From the NCBI RefSeq assembly GCF_000745265.1, contig NZ_JQNN01000001.1:3162001-3226000 (forward strand): a DNA stretch of 64,000 nt. The letters are read 5' to 3'. This DNA is from Massilia sp. 9096. Lineage in GTDB: Bacteria > Pseudomonadota > Gammaproteobacteria > Burkholderiales > Burkholderiaceae_D. Below, in pieces: positions 1-10,448 of the stretch. Both the position numbers and the translations under genes were made by a program. The first letter of the stretch is position 1; the number at the start of each line of letters is the position of its first letter. A model generated the notes under the pieces. It ran no database searches. It had not been told where the DNA came from and saw only the letters and a list, made by a program, of their open reading frames with translations.

Positions 1-203
1 CCGCCCCACCGGGCCGCGCCGGTCGAGCTGGCCGTGGCGTGTGCGTGACAATACCGTTCGGCCCCATCTGCGCCCTGTGACCGGCAATGCCGCTCACGCC
101 CCGGGCATACCACCGCCAACACTCCCCTCCCCGCGTACATCCTTGTACCTACGCCGTCCTGACAAGACGGCATAACGGCCCACGGGTCGCGGAGTTTATA
201 AAA
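1..203 (+). promoter_or_regulatory. Leader region upstream of rne
   Basis: No gene is seen in this stretch. It holds a 6-bp hairpin (GCCGTC at 153-158 pairing with GACGGC at 166-171) and a GGAG ribosome-binding site at 191-194, nine bases before the rne ATG at 204. An in-frame ATG at 87 would add 39 residues that do not resemble the RNase E N-terminus, so this region is read as 5' leader. In enterobacteria the rne leader mediates autoregulation. Whether this one does is unknown. Confidence 0.45.
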
Positions 204-3200
204 ATGAAACGCATGTTGTTTAACGCTACGCAGCAAGAAGAGTTGCGCGTAGCGATCGTCGACGGCCAGAAACTGATCGACATCGATATCGAGAGCGCCG
301 GGCGCGAACAGCGCAAGTCGAACATCTACAAAGGCGTCATCACCCGAATCGAACCCTCTCTTGAAGCCTGCTTCGTCAGCTACGGCGAAGACCGCCACGG
401 CTTCCTCCCCTTCAAAGAAGTTGCCCGCTCCTATTTCCGCGACGGCGTCGATGTCCGTAACTGCACCATCAAGGAAGCCCTGCGCGAAGGCCAGGACATC
501 ATGGTCCAGGTCGAGAAGGAAGAGCGCGGCAACAAGGGCGCCGCCCTGACCTCGTTCATTTCGCTGGCCGGCCGCTACCTGGTCCTGATGCCGAACAACC
601 CGCGCGGCGGCGGCGTGTCGCGCCGCGTCGAAGGCGAAGAACGCCAGGAACTGCGTGAAACCATGGACAAGCTCGACCTGCCGCAAGGCATGTCGGTGAT
701 CGCCCGCACCGCCGGCATCGGCCGCAACGTCGAAGAGCTGCAGTGGGACCTGAACTACCTGATGCAGCTGTGGCGCGCGATCGAAGGCGCCGGCAAGTCG
801 GCCCCGGGTCCGTTCCTGATTTATCAAGAGTCGTCACTGGTCATCCGCGCCATCCGCGACTATTTCCAGCCTGACATCGGCGAAGTCCTGATCGACACCG
901 ACGAGATCTTCGACCAGGCCCAGCAGTTCATGAGCCACGTGATGCCCGACATGGCGCACCGCGTAAAACGCTACACCGACGACGTGCCGCTGTTCTCGCG
1001 TTTCCAGATCGAACACCAGATCGAAACCGCCTACGCCCGCACCGTCCCGCTGCCGTCCGGCGGCGCCATCGTGATCGACCACACCGAAGCGCTGGTCTCG
1101 ATCGACGTCAACTCGGCGCGCGCCACCCGCGGCTCCGACATCGAAACCACCGCCTTCAACACCAACTGCGAAGCCGCCGACGAAGTCGCGCGCCAGCTGC
1201 GCCTGCGCGACCTCGGCGGCCTGATCGTGATCGACTTCATCGACATGGAAGTCGCCAAGAACCAGCGCGAAGTCGAACAGCGCCTGAAGGACGCGCTGCA
1301 CCACGACCGTGCACGCGTGCAGATGGGCAAGATCTCGCGTTTCGGCCTGATGGAACTGTCGCGCCAGCGCCTGCGTCCGTCGCTGTCGGAAGGTTCGCAC
1401 GTCACCTGCCCGCGCTGCTCGGGCACCGGCCACATCCGTGACACCGAATCGTCCGCCCTGCAAGTCCTGCGCATCATCCAGGAAGAGGCGATGAAGGAGA
1501 ATTCGGCCACGATCCACGTCCAAGTGCCGGTCGATGTCGCCGCTTTCCTGCTGAACGAAAAGCGCGGCGAAGTGCTCAAGATCGAGACCCGTCACCGCAT
1601 CACCGTGATCCTGATCCCGAACAAGCACCTCGAGACTCCGCACTACAAGCTCGAGCGCATCAAGGTCGACGATCCGCGCCTGGAAGACGCCGCCGCCAGC
1701 TACACCCTGGCCGAGTCGGCCGACACCGACATGGCGTTCAACAAGCGCCAGAAGGAAGAAGCCAAGCCGCGCCAGGAAGCCGTGGTCAAGACCATCACCC
1801 CGGCCCAGCCGGCCCCGACGGTCGAACGCCGCGAGCCGCCCAAGCCGGTCGCCGCCGCCCCGGCCGCTCCGATCGCACCGCCGCCGCCGCCGGCCCCGCC
1901 TGCCGAGGAAGGCTTCTTCGCCAAGCTGCGCAACTTCTTCTTCGGCCGTCCGGCCCCGATCGCACCGCCGCCCGCCCCGGCCGCCCCGTCCCAACCGGCC
2001 GAACCGGCGCCGGCAGCCGCCGAGCGCGGCGAGCGCAACGGCCGCGGTCCGCGTAACGCCAACGGCCGCAACGCCAGCCGCAACGGCAACGGCAACGGCA
2101 AGGGCCGCGAACGCGACGAGCGCGAGCATGCCGCCAAGGCCGCGCCGGGCGAAGACGCCGCCAAGCCGGCCGACGCCCTCGACGCCAAGCCGGCGCGTCC
2201 GCCGCGCCAGCCGCGTCCGCCGCGTGAACCGCGCGAGCCGCGCGAACAGGTGACCGAAGCGCAAGCCGCAGCACCGGCGCGCGCCGAGCGCACCGAGCGT
2301 GGCGAACGTTCGGAACGCACCGAACGCGCCGAGCGTCCGGAACGCGCACCGCGCCAACCGCGTCCGCCGCGCGAGGGTGCTGAACGCGCCGAGCGTACCG
2401 AACGCACTGAGCGCGCCCCGGTCGAGGCCAAGCAGGAAGAGCTGAGCATCGTGCAGGCGACCAGCGCGACCACCGTCACCATCGCGACCACCGGCCCGAA
2501 CGGCGAGCAGGAAGTGGTGCAGGAGCAGATCGTCAAGTCGGTCACGTCTGCGATCACGACCGTCGGTCCGAACGGCGACGAGTTCGACGAAGCCAACGGC
2601 GATGAACCGCGCCGCCGCCGCCGCCGCGGTGGCCGCAACCGCAACCGCCGCGAGCGCGAAGTCGAAGGCGTCGATGGCGACACCATCGAGACCCCGGCCT
2701 TCACGCCGGTCGCCGACGAGGAAGCCGCCAAGGTGCAGGCCGAGGCGAAAGCCGCCAAGGCCAAGCCGGAAGCCGCTGCCGCCGGCAGCCAGGGTGCGTG
2801 GCCGTTCCCGACCGCTGCGTCGGTGAAGGCTGCCGCCGACGCCGCCGCTGCCGACAAGGTCGCCGAGAAGCTGCGCGCCGAACAGGCTGCCGCCGCCAAG
2901 GCGCAGGCTCCGGTTGCCGCCACGGCAAGCGCCGAGGCTGCCCAGCCGGTCGCCTCGAGCACGGGTGCATGGCCGTTCCCGACCGCCAAGTCGGTGGCCG
3001 AAGCGACGGCGCGCGCTGCCACCGAGCAAGCCGCCCCGGTCGCACAAGCCGAACCGGCGCCGGCGGCAGCAGCGGTAGCGCCGGCAATCGCGTTCCCGAC
3101 CGCCGCCTCGCAGGCAGCTGCAGCGCCGGCACCGATCGCGTTCCCGACCGCGGCATCGCAAGCGGCTCCGGCACCTGAACCGGCACCAGCGCCGGCTGCC

Positions 3201-3407
3201 AGCGCCCCGGCGCCGCAGGCTGCAGCTTCGGCCGACCTTGGCGACGTGCTGGCGCAAGCCGGCCTGACGCTGGCATCGACCGACCCGGAAAAGCTGCGCG
3301 CCGCCCAGGAATCCGCGGCCCAGCCGCCGGTCCGCATGGGACGCGCCCGCAAGGTCGCCCCGCCGCCGGCCGCTGAGCCGCTGATCCAGGTGGATACCCG
3401 CCAATAA
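204..3407 (+). CDS. rne: Ribonuclease E
   Basis: Endoribonuclease that cleaves single-stranded AU-rich RNA in mRNA decay and in rRNA/tRNA maturation, and scaffolds the degradosome at the membrane. The protein is 1067 aa from the ATG at 204, chosen because [10 protein letters not shown] is the family N-terminus and GGAG lies nine bases upstream. The S1 domain covers roughly residues 35-120, followed by the RNase H-like and DNase I-like catalytic core with metal-binding Asp in VSIDVNS and IVIDFIDM. The zinc link CPRCSGTG (Cys402, Cys405) joins protomers. From about residue 520 the protein is low-complexity: Pro/Ala-rich, then Arg/Glu-rich blocks (repeated ER-T/S-ER), then an RRRRRR stretch, as expected for the disordered scaffold half. 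Four copies of an FPTA(A/K)S motif lie near the C-terminus. The gene is followed by a strong terminator. Confidence 0.97.
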   Translation: MKRMLFNATQQEELRVAIVDGQKLIDIDIESAGREQRKSNIYKGVITRIEPSLEACFVSYGEDRHGFLPFKEVARSYFRDGVDVRNCTIKEALREGQDIMVQVEKEERGNKGAALTSFISLAGRYLVLMPNNPRGGGVSRRVEGEERQELRETMDKLDLPQGMSVIARTAGIGRNVEELQWDLNYLMQLWRAIEGAGKSAPGPFLIYQESSLVIRAIRDYFQPDIGEVLIDTDEIFDQAQQFMSHVMPDMAHRVKRYTDDVPLFSRFQIEHQIETAYARTVPLPSGGAIVIDHTEALVSIDVNSARATRGSDIETTAFNTNCEAADEVARQLRLRDLGGLIVIDFIDMEVAKNQREVEQRLKDALHHDRARVQMGKISRFGLMELSRQRLRPSLSEGSHVTCPRCSGTGHIRDTESSALQVLRIIQEEAMKENSATIHVQVPVDVAAFLLNEKRGEVLKIETRHRITVILIPNKHLETPHYKLERIKVDDPRLEDAAASYTLAESADTDMAFNKRQKEEAKPRQEAVVKTITPAQPAPTVERREPPKPVAAAPAAPIAPPPPPAPPAEEGFFAKLRNFFFGRPAPIAPPPAPAAPSQPAEPAPAAAERGERNGRGPRNANGRNASRNGNGNGKGRERDEREHAAKAAPGEDAAKPADALDAKPARPPRQPRPPREPREPREQVTEAQAAAPARAERTERGERSERTERAERPERAPRQPRPPREGAERAERTERTERAPVEAKQEELSIVQATSATTVTIATTGPNGEQEVVQEQIVKSVTSAITTVGPNGDEFDEANGDEPRRRRRRGGRNRNRREREVEGVDGDTIETPAFTPVADEEAAKVQAEAKAAKAKPEAAAAGSQGAWPFPTAASVKAAADAAAADKVAEKLRAEQAAAAKAQAPVAATASAEAAQPVASSTGAWPFPTAKSVAEATARAATEQAAPVAQAEPAPAAAAVAPAIAFPTAASQAAAAPAPIAFPTAASQAAPAPEPAPAPAASAPAPQAAASADLGDVLAQAGLTLASTDPEKLRAAQESAAQPPVRMGRARKVAPPPAAEPLIQVDTRQ

Positions 3408-3429
3408 GTACGTCGATCAGCGTCGACAC

Positions 3430-3486
3430 GGCGCCGCCCTCAGCGGCGGCGCCGACAAAGGAAGCCCCGGCTTCCTTTTTTTTTTC
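3430..3486 (+). terminator. Rho-independent terminator of rne
   Basis: Two hairpins follow rne. The first is GGCGCCGCC (3430-3438) pairing with GGCGGCGCC (3445-3453). The second is GGAAGC (3460-3465) pairing with GCTTCC (3470-3475), followed directly by a run of ten T, the classical intrinsic terminator layout. Confidence 0.85.
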
Positions 3487-3556
3487 TTACACTCAAGGTT
3501 GCGCCCCTTGCCGACCGAAGCGAGCAAACTGGGTGTTTGATTAACGCGACGTTGCC

Positions 3557-4600
3557 ATGAGTATCATCAAGAAGATCAACCTCGGCCTGCAAGGCGGTGG
3601 TGCCTACGGCGCCTTCGCCTGGGGCGCGCTTGACCGTCTGCTGCAGGACGAACGCCTGGAACTCGAAGCGATCAGTGCCGCCAGCGCCGGCAGCATCAAC
3701 GCGGTCGTGCTGGCCGACGGCTTTGCCCATGGCGGCGGCCACGCGGGCGCGCGCGCGAGCCTGGCCAAGTTCTGGAACACGCTCGGCGCCGGCGCCATGT
3801 TCAGCCCGATGCACCCGTCGCCGTTCGACTACCTGGCCGGACGCGGCAGCGTCGAGACCTCGCCCGGCTACCTGCTGCTGCAGCTGGCCTGCGCAACCCT
3901 GTCGCCGATGCAGATGAATCCGCTCAACATCAATCCGCTGAGCATGCTGCTGGCCACGCTGGTCGACTTCGAGCGCGTGCGCGCCAGCGGGCTGGAGCTG
4001 TTCCTGTCCGCCACCAACGTACGCACCGGCACCGGACGGATATTCCAGCGCGACGAGCTGACAGTCCAGCACGTGATGGCGTCGGCTTGCCTGCCGCAGG
4101 TGTTCGCGCCGGTGATGGTCGACGGCGAAGCCTGGTGGGACGGCAGTTTCGTCGGCAATCCGGCGCTCGGGCCGCTGGTCGACCCGGGCCTGGCGCGCGA
4201 CATCCTGATCATCCAGAACAACCCGGTGGCGCGGCGCGAGTTGCCGCTCTCTATGAACGACGTCAACAACCGGGTCAACGAGATCGCCTTCAACATCAGC
4301 CTGGTGCGCGAGATCAGCGCGCTGCATCACATGAACACGGTGGTCGACGAGGTCGACCCGGGCCAGGTGCGCCAGCAATCGATGCGCCTGCACCTGATCA
4401 GCGGGGCCGAGCACCTGCGCGAACTGAGCATCTCGAGCAAGTTCAATACCGAATGGCGCTTCATCCAGCACCTGCACGAGGTCGGCTACCAGGCCGCCGG
4501 GCGCTGGCTGGAAGAAAACTTCCAGCACGTCGGGGTCGCCTCGACGCTGGACCCGTCGCACTTCTACGCTACTGTTCCACCAGACATCGCCTCGTTGTAA
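3557..4600 (+). CDS. Patatin-like phospholipase family protein
   Basis: Predicted cytoplasmic or membrane-associated lipid acyl hydrolase of the patatin fold, 347 aa. The oxyanion-hole glycine loop is GLQGGGAYGA (residues 10-19). The nucleophile is probably Ser43 in AASAGS, where the usual first Gly of GxSxG is Ala. The dyad Asp is about residue 195 in DGSFVGNP. No signal peptide is seen. The gene stands alone between the rne terminator and chrA, whose ATG begins one base after this stop, so the two are probably co-transcribed. Some bacterial patatins are effectors and others are housekeeping lipases. Nothing nearby suggests secretion. The natural substrate cannot be inferred. Confidence 0.85.
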   Translation: MSIIKKINLGLQGGGAYGAFAWGALDRLLQDERLELEAISAASAGSINAVVLADGFAHGGGHAGARASLAKFWNTLGAGAMFSPMHPSPFDYLAGRGSVETSPGYLLLQLACATLSPMQMNPLNINPLSMLLATLVDFERVRASGLELFLSATNVRTGTGRIFQRDELTVQHVMASACLPQVFAPVMVDGEAWWDGSFVGNPALGPLVDPGLARDILIIQNNPVARRELPLSMNDVNNRVNEIAFNISLVREISALHHMNTVVDEVDPGQVRQQSMRLHLISGAEHLRELSISSKFNTEWRFIQHLHEVGYQAAGRWLEENFQHVGVASTLDPSHFYATVPPDIASL

Positions 4601-4601
4601 C

Positions 4602-6026
4602 ATGGGCGACCTTCCACTTCGGCGCCTGCCGATCGACGCCATGCCGGACCCGACCGCTGCCGATCTGCCCACGCCGCCCGCCTCGGCGCCTGCATCGGCG
4701 CCCGAACCGGGACCCGAATCCGTGCCATTCAGCGCCGCCCTGCGCTACTGGTTCAAGCTCGGCTTCATCAGCTTCGGCGGCCCGGCCGGCCAGATCGCGC
4801 TGATGCATGCCGAGCTGGTCGAGCGGCGGCGCTGGATTTCCGACGGGCGGTTCCTGCATGCCCTCAACTATTGCATGCTGCTGCCCGGCCCCGAGGCGAC
4901 GCAGCTGGCGGTCTACATCGGCTGGCTGCTGCACCGTACGGCCGGCGGGATTGCCGCCGGGGTGCTGTTCATCCTGCCTTCGCTGCTGATCCTGGCCGCG
5001 CTGTCCTGGGTCTACCTGGTGTTCGGGCAGCTGCCGGCCGTGGCGGGCGCGCTGGCCGGGGTCAAGCCGGCGGTGGTGGCGCTGGTGCTGGCGGCGGCCT
5101 GGCGCATCGGCAGCCGCACGCTCAGGAACCCGGCGCTGGCCGCGATCGCGCTGGCCGCCTTCGTCGGGATCGCGCTGCTGCGCCTGCCGTTTCCCGCCAT
5201 CATGCTGGGTGCGGCGGTGGCCGGGAGCATCGGCGGACGGGTGCGTGCGCACTGGTTCCAGCCTGGCGGCGGTGCGCACGGCGCCGCCAGGCCAGGCGCC
5301 GGGCCCGCGCTGATCGATGACGACACGCCGACGCCGCCGCACGCCCGCTTCGCCTGGCCGCGCCTGGCGGCGGTGGCGCTGGCCGGGTGCGCCCTGGTGC
5401 TGGCCGGCTGGGGCTTGCTGGCCGCGGCATGGGGCGTGGACGGCACGCTGCCGCGCATGGCCTGGTTCTTCACCAAGACCGCGCTGCTGAGCTTCGGCGG
5501 CGCCTATGCGGTGCTGCCCTACGTCGTGCAGGGCGCGGTCGACCACTACGGCTGGCTCAACGCCGGCCAGATGATCGACGGGCTGGCGCTGGGCGAGACC
5601 ACGCCCGGCCCGCTGATCATGGTGAACGCTTTCGTCGGCTTCGTGGGCGGCTGGAACGGCGCACCGTTCGGCCCGCACGCGCGTGCGCTCGCGGGCGCGT
5701 GCGCGGCGGCGGTGGCGACCGTGTTCACCTTCCTGCCCTCCTTCGTATTCATCCTGGCCGGCGGTCCGCTGGTAGAGTCCACGCGCGGCAACGTCCGCAT
5801 GACGGCGCCGCTCACCGCGATCTCGGCGGCAGTCGTCGGCGTGATCGCCAGCCTGGCCGTGTTTTTCGGCGGCCACGTATTCCTGGCCGACGGACGGCCG
5901 CAGTGGAGCGCGATCGCGATCGGCGCGGCCGCCACGCTGTCCCTGCTGCGCTGGCGCGTCGGCCCGGTGAAATTGATCCTCGCCTGTGGTATCGCCGGCC
6001 TCGTGCTAACCTTACGGAATGTCTGA
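4602..6026 (+). CDS. chrA: Chromate transporter ChrA (two-domain form)
   Basis: Inner-membrane CHR-family permease that exports chromate in characterised members. The protein is 474 aa with two homologous CHR halves. The first begins with [16 protein letters not shown] after a Pro/Ala-rich tail of about 45 residues. The second begins at [18 protein letters not shown]. Multiple hydrophobic helices are evident, and both halves carry the LPGPEAT or LGETTPGPL type loop. The ATG at 4602 adds a long tail, and Met14 is an alternative start. The stop overlaps the moaA start by 8 bases, so this gene is translationally linked to molybdenum cofactor genes. That link leaves open a role with another oxyanion. 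Substrate assignment rests on family only. Confidence 0.9.
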   Translation: MGDLPLRRLPIDAMPDPTAADLPTPPASAPASAPEPGPESVPFSAALRYWFKLGFISFGGPAGQIALMHAELVERRRWISDGRFLHALNYCMLLPGPEATQLAVYIGWLLHRTAGGIAAGVLFILPSLLILAALSWVYLVFGQLPAVAGALAGVKPAVVALVLAAAWRIGSRTLRNPALAAIALAAFVGIALLRLPFPAIMLGAAVAGSIGGRVRAHWFQPGGGAHGAARPGAGPALIDDDTPTPPHARFAWPRLAAVALAGCALVLAGWGLLAAAWGVDGTLPRMAWFFTKTALLSFGGAYAVLPYVVQGAVDHYGWLNAGQMIDGLALGETTPGPLIMVNAFVGFVGGWNGAPFGPHARALAGACAAAVATVFTFLPSFVFILAGGPLVESTRGNVRMTAPLTAISAAVVGVIASLAVFFGGHVFLADGRPQWSAIAIGAAATLSLLRWRVGPVKLILACGIAGLVLTLRNV

Positions 6027-7137
6027 AAAAATCATCTTGCTGAGCGACGTGCGCGCGCCCGCGCTGACGGCTCCGGCGGCGCTCGAAGCGCCGACCGGGC
6101 TGCTGGCCGACGCCCTCGGCCGCCCGCTGCACGACTTGCGCATCTCGGTCACCGACCGCTGCAATTTCCGTTGCGTGTATTGCATGCCGAAGGAAGTCTT
6201 CGACAAGGATTACGCCTACCTGCCCCATTCCTCGCTGCTGAGCTTCGAGGAGATCACGCGCGTGGCGAAGTTGTTCATCGCCCACGGCGTCGAAAAGATC
6301 CGCCTGACCGGCGGCGAACCGCTGCTGCGCAAGAATCTGGAGGGCCTGGTGACCCAGCTGCGCGCGCTCGACACGCCCTCCGGCCGTCCGCTCGACCTGA
6401 CGCTGACCACCAACGGCTCGCTGCTGGCGCGCAAGGCGCGGGCATTGAGGGATGCCGGCCTGGACCGCGTCACCGTGTCGCTCGACGCCATCGACAACGA
6501 CGTGTTCCGGCGCATGAACGACGTCGACTTCGCCGTCTCCGACGTGTTGAACGGCCTGGACGCGGCCCATGCGGCCGGCCTGGGGCCGATCAAGGTCAAC
6601 ATGGTGGTCAAGGGCGGCACCAACGACGGCCAGATCTTGCCGATGGCGCGCCACTTCAAGGGCTCGCCGTTCATCCTGCGTTTCATCGAGTACATGGACG
6701 TGGGCGGCTCGAACGGCTGGAACATGGACGAGGTCGTGCCGTCGAGCGAAGTGGTGCGCCGGATTTCGGCCGAGATGCCGCTGGTGGCGATCAACCCGAA
6801 CTACACCGGCGAGACCGCCTCGCGCTGGAAGTACGCGGATGGCGGCGGCGAAGTCGGCATGATCTCCAGCGTCACCCAGGCGTTCTGCCAGGATTGCTCG
6901 CGCATCCGCCTGTCGACCGAGGGCAAGCTCTACACCTGCCTGTTCGCCACGCAGGGCCACGACCTGCGCGGCCTGCTGCGCGCGGGCGGCAACGACCTCG
7001 AACTGTCGTCGGCCATCGCGCGCCTGTGGCGCCGGCGCGCCGACCGTTATTCCGAAACGCGCACCGTCAACACGGCAGGCCTGTCGAGCCGCTCGGAGAG
7101 CGCACGGAAAATCGAAATGTCCTATATCGGCGGCTAA
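6019..7137 (+). CDS. moaA: GTP 3',8-cyclase MoaA
   Basis: Radical SAM enzyme that, with MoaC, makes cyclic pyranopterin monophosphate from GTP, the first step of molybdenum cofactor synthesis. The protein is 372 aa. The SAM cluster is CNFRCVYC (Cys48, Cys52, Cys55). The C-terminal substrate-binding cluster lies in [10 protein letters not shown] and the later LYTCLF. Conserved TGGEPLLRK and TTNGSLL segments are present, and the chain ends YIGG as expected (the terminal GG is functionally important in the family). The first 30 residues are a variable tail. The ATG overlaps the chrA stop. The mobA-moeA frame starts 29 bases downstream, forming a short cofactor operon. Confidence 0.96.
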   Translation: MSEKIILLSDVRAPALTAPAALEAPTGLLADALGRPLHDLRISVTDRCNFRCVYCMPKEVFDKDYAYLPHSSLLSFEEITRVAKLFIAHGVEKIRLTGGEPLLRKNLEGLVTQLRALDTPSGRPLDLTLTTNGSLLARKARALRDAGLDRVTVSLDAIDNDVFRRMNDVDFAVSDVLNGLDAAHAAGLGPIKVNMVVKGGTNDGQILPMARHFKGSPFILRFIEYMDVGGSNGWNMDEVVPSSEVVRRISAEMPLVAINPNYTGETASRWKYADGGGEVGMISSVTQAFCQDCSRIRLSTEGKLYTCLFATQGHDLRGLLRAGGNDLELSSAIARLWRRRADRYSETRTVNTAGLSSRSESARKIEMSYIGG

Positions 7138-7166
7138 AAGCCGTCAAAACAACAAGCGGATACGAC

Positions 7167-9059
7167 ATGAACAAGGAATCGATCAGCGGCCTGCTCCTCG
7201 CGGGCGGGCGCGGCACGCGCATGGGCCACGTCGACAAGGGTTTGCAGCCGTTCGGCGGCTCGACCATGGCGGCGGCCGTGCTGGCGCGCCTGCAGCCGCA
7301 GGTGGCCACGCTTGCCATCAACGCCAACCAGAACCTCGAGCGCTACGCCACCTTTGGCGTGCCGGTGTGGCCCGACGATACGCCCGGTTTCCTGGGACCG
7401 CTGGCGGGCCTGGAAACCGGGCTGCGCCGCGGCACCACGCCCTACCTGTTGACGGCGCCCTGCGATTCGCCCTTCCTGCCCCCTGACCTGGCCGAGCGCC
7501 TGCTGGACGGCCTGGAGAGGCGGGACGCCGACCTGGCGGTTGCCGTGACCGAGGAAAACGGCGTGCGCCAGCCGCATCCGGTGTTTTGCCTGCTGAAAAC
7601 CAGTCTGCTGCCGGTCTTGTCCGCCTACCTGGCCGGCGGCGGGCGCCGCATGGATGGCTGGTATGGGCAGATCAAGGTGGCCGAGGTGCTGTTCGAGGAT
7701 GCGGACGCGTTCCGCAACATCAACACGCTGGACGAACTCCAGCGCCTCGACACGGCCGCGTCTTCCACGCATGCGCCGCGCCTGGCCGACGTCGTCAGCT
7801 GCCTGTCGGCCTACGATCCGGACGCCCTGCCCGTGCGCGACGCCCAGCGCGTCATCCGCGAATTCGTCCAGCCGATCCGCAGCACCGAACAGGTGGCGCT
7901 GCGCGCCGCGCTCGGGCGCGTGCTGGCGCACGACATCACCTCGCCGATCGACGTCCCGGCGCACGACAACTCGGCGATGGACGGCTATGCGCTGCGCGGC
8001 GCCGACCTGGTTCAAGACGGCGACACGCGCCTGCGCGTGGCCGGCACCGCATTCGCCGGCCGCGCTTTCGAAGGCGTGCCGCAGGCAGGCGAATGCGTGC
8101 GCATCATGACCGGCGCCGTCATCCCGCAAGGTTGCGACAGCGTGGTGCCGCAGGAGTTCGTGCGCGAAATCGACGAAGATGGGCAACGTTCGATCGTCAT
8201 GGCGCCCGGGACCCTCCGCGCCGGCGACAACCGCCGCCTGGCCGGCGAAGACCTGAAGCGCGGCAGCGCAGCCCTGCGCAAGGGCAAGGTAATCCGCCCC
8301 GCCGACCTCGGCTTGCTGGCCTCGCTCGGCGTGGCCGAGGTGCCGGTGCAGCGGCGCCTGCGCGTCGCCTTCTTCTCGACCGGCGACGAGCTGCGCTCGA
8401 TCGGCCAGCCGCTCGACGAAGGCTGCGTCTACGACAGCAACCGCTACACGATCCACGGCATGCTGCAGCGCCTGGGCGTCGACCTGATCGACATGGGCGT
8501 GGTGCGCGACGACCCGCAGGCGCTGGAAGACGCGCTGCGCGAGGCGTGCGAGAACGCCGACGCCATCATCACCTCGGGCGGCGTCTCGGTCGGCGCGGCC
8601 GACTACACGCGCACGATCATGGCGCGCCTGGGCGACGTCAGTTTCTGGAAGATCGGCATGCGGCCGGGCCGCCCGCTGGCTTTTGGACGGATTGGCTCGA
8701 ACGGCCGCAGCGCTTTCCTGTTCGGCCTGCCGGGCAACCCGGTCGCGGTGATGGTCTCGTTCTACTTTTTCGCGCGCGAGGCGCTGCTGCGCATGATGGG
8801 CGCCGAGGCGCCGCTCGAGCTGGTCAAGGCGCGCTCGACGGCCACGATCCGCAAGAAGCCGGGCCGCACCGAATACCAGCGCGCCGTGCTGACGCGCGGG
8901 GCCGACGGCATGCCGGCCGTGGCGATCACCGGCGCCCAGGGCTCGGGCATCCTGCGCTCGATGTCGGAGGCGAACTGCATGGTGGTGCTGCACGACGAGC
9001 AAGGCACGGTGCAGGCGGGGGACATGGTCGACGTGCTGCTGTTCGAAGGCCTGGTCTAG
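7167..9059 (+). CDS. mobA-moeA: MobA-MoeA fusion: molybdenum cofactor guanylyltransferase / molybdopterin molybdotransferase
   Basis: A single open frame of 630 aa encodes two normally separate enzymes. Residues 1 to about 200 are MobA: the nucleotide loop LLLAGGRGTRMGHVDKGL, APCDSPFLP, QPHPVFCL and the C-terminal FRNINTLDEL. MobA attaches GMP to Mo-molybdopterin. From about residue 205 the chain is complete MoeA: DNSAMDGYA (Asn268), IMTGAVIP, STGDEL, TSGGVSVGAADYTR (from Thr469), GMRPGRPLAFG and LPGNPVAVM. MoeA inserts molybdate into adenylylated molybdopterin. No stop lies between them. The only plausible internal start is an in-frame GTG at 7833 without an obvious Shine-Dalgarno, and the ATG at 7771 is out of frame. 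The alternatives are a true fusion or a base-calling indel that removed an overlapping stop and start. Confidence 0.9.
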   Translation: MNKESISGLLLAGGRGTRMGHVDKGLQPFGGSTMAAAVLARLQPQVATLAINANQNLERYATFGVPVWPDDTPGFLGPLAGLETGLRRGTTPYLLTAPCDSPFLPPDLAERLLDGLERRDADLAVAVTEENGVRQPHPVFCLLKTSLLPVLSAYLAGGGRRMDGWYGQIKVAEVLFEDADAFRNINTLDELQRLDTAASSTHAPRLADVVSCLSAYDPDALPVRDAQRVIREFVQPIRSTEQVALRAALGRVLAHDITSPIDVPAHDNSAMDGYALRGADLVQDGDTRLRVAGTAFAGRAFEGVPQAGECVRIMTGAVIPQGCDSVVPQEFVREIDEDGQRSIVMAPGTLRAGDNRRLAGEDLKRGSAALRKGKVIRPADLGLLASLGVAEVPVQRRLRVAFFSTGDELRSIGQPLDEGCVYDSNRYTIHGMLQRLGVDLIDMGVVRDDPQALEDALREACENADAIITSGGVSVGAADYTRTIMARLGDVSFWKIGMRPGRPLAFGRIGSNGRSAFLFGLPGNPVAVMVSFYFFAREALLRMMGAEAPLELVKARSTATIRKKPGRTEYQRAVLTRGADGMPAVAITGAQGSGILRSMSEANCMVVLHDEQGTVQAGDMVDVLLFEGLV

Positions 9060-9066
9060 ACCGGCG

Positions 9067-10416
9067 TCATTCCTCACTGTCGAGGCCGGACGCGCCGAGC
9101 ATCAGCGCGGCCGCCTCGCTCGGCAAGGCCTCGACCGATTTCAGTTTGCGCGCCATCTGGCGGCTGCGCACCTCGGCGCTTTCGATGTTCTTGGCGGCGC
9201 GCTCCAGCGTCAGCTTGGTCTGGGCCAGCACATCGCCGAACTTGCCAAACTCGGTCTTGACCGCGCCCAGCACCTGCCACACTTCGGACGAACGCTTTTC
9301 CAGCGCCAGCGTGCGGAAACCCATCTGCAGGCTGTTGAGCAAGGCCGACAACGTCGACGGTCCGGCGATCGTCACCCGCAGCGTGCGCTGCAAATCGTCG
9401 GCCAGGCCCGGACGGCGCATCACTTCGGCGTACAGGCCTTCGGTCGGCAGGAACAGGATCGCGAAATCCGTGGTCTGCGGCGGCGACACGTATTTTTCGC
9501 AGATGGTCCTGGCTTCGCCGCGCACCGCGCGTTCGAGCTCCGCACCCGCGCGCGCGACCCCGTCGGCATCGCCAGCGTCGGCCGCTTCCAGCAGGCGCTC
9601 GTACTGCTCCTTGGGGAACTTGGCGTCGATCGGCAGCCACAGCGGCGGCCCGCCGTCGACCACGCCCGGCAGCTTGATCGCGAATTCCACGCGCGCGTTC
9701 GAACCACGCACGGTCTCGACGTTCTTGCCGTACTGGTCGACGGTCAGCACCTGCTCGAGCAGCATTTCCAACTGCACCTCGCCCCAGGTCCCGCGCGTCT
9801 TGACGTTGGTCAGCACGCGCTTCAGGTCGCCCACGCCGACCGCCAGCTGCTGCATTTCGCCCAGGCCCTGGTGCACCTTTTCCAGCCGGTCCGACACCTG
9901 GCGGAACGATTCGCTCAGGCGCGTCTCCAGCGTCGCGTGCAGCTTCTCGTCGACGGTCTGGCGCATCTCTTCCAGGCGCTTGCCGTTATCCGCCTGCAGG
10001 TCGCGGATCTTGGATTCCAGCGTGGCGCGCACTTCGAGCATGCGCTGGGCATTCGATTCGGTCAGCGTCGCCAGCGAGGCGTTGACCGAATCGGCCATGC
10101 GCTTCAGGCTGCGCGCCTGCTCCTCGCGCCCGCCGGCCGCGTGCAAGTGCATCTGCTGGCGCATGGTGTCGAGCTGCTGGGCCGCGGCCGCATGGTGTTG
10201 CGCCAGGTTGGCTGACAGCTCCTGGCGCGTAGCCTGGGCGCTGGCCTGCATCTCGTGGCGCAGCTCGCGCTCGAGGCGCTCGAAAGCGAGCTGGGCAGCT
10301 TCGTCGCCGCGGCTTTCCGTGCGCGCGCCCGCACGCGTACGCGCGAGCAGCATGACTTGCAGTGCGATGACGGCCAGCAGGCCGATTGCGAGCAGGATGA
10401 ATTCGAGGGTGGACAT
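9067..10416 (-). CDS. rmuC: DNA recombination protein RmuC
   Basis: RmuC family protein of 449 aa, proposed to limit DNA inversions and with a PD-(D/E)XK-like nuclease core. An N-terminal membrane helix (about residues 4-26, FILLAIGLLAVIALQVML) is followed by a long coiled coil rich in Glu/Arg/Ala (about 30-190). The conserved C-terminal domain contains RGTWGEVQLEMLLEQVL, LPIDAKFPKEQYERLL and FLPTEGLYAEVM. The stop is 7 bases from the mobA-moeA stop on the other strand, leaving no room for a terminator between these convergent genes. A 13-bp tandem array separates it from the upstream globin gene. Confidence 0.94.
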   Translation of the reverse strand: MSTLEFILLAIGLLAVIALQVMLLARTRAGARTESRGDEAAQLAFERLERELRHEMQASAQATRQELSANLAQHHAAAAQQLDTMRQQMHLHAAGGREEQARSLKRMADSVNASLATLTESNAQRMLEVRATLESKIRDLQADNGKRLEEMRQTVDEKLHATLETRLSESFRQVSDRLEKVHQGLGEMQQLAVGVGDLKRVLTNVKTRGTWGEVQLEMLLEQVLTVDQYGKNVETVRGSNARVEFAIKLPGVVDGGPPLWLPIDAKFPKEQYERLLEAADAGDADGVARAGAELERAVRGEARTICEKYVSPPQTTDFAILFLPTEGLYAEVMRRPGLADDLQRTLRVTIAGPSTLSALLNSLQMGFRTLALEKRSSEVWQVLGAVKTEFGKFGDVLAQTKLTLERAAKNIESAEVRSRQMARKLKSVEALPSEAAALMLGASGLDSEE

Positions 10417-10448
10417 GTCGTCGGTACGGCGTTTTATTCGAGGCGCCC

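Noticed and set aside
834..3404. Very long open frames antisense to rne (up to about 850 codons)
   Set aside because: GC-rich DNA with strong codon bias keeps the antisense frame open. The predicted proteins are Arg/Gly/Ala low-complexity, and the sense strand encodes a clear RNase E.
6171..7166. Upstream part of a 962-codon frame that runs into mobA
   Set aside because: It is the +1 frame of moaA and reads as Arg/Pro-rich noise; the real protein starts at ATG 7167.
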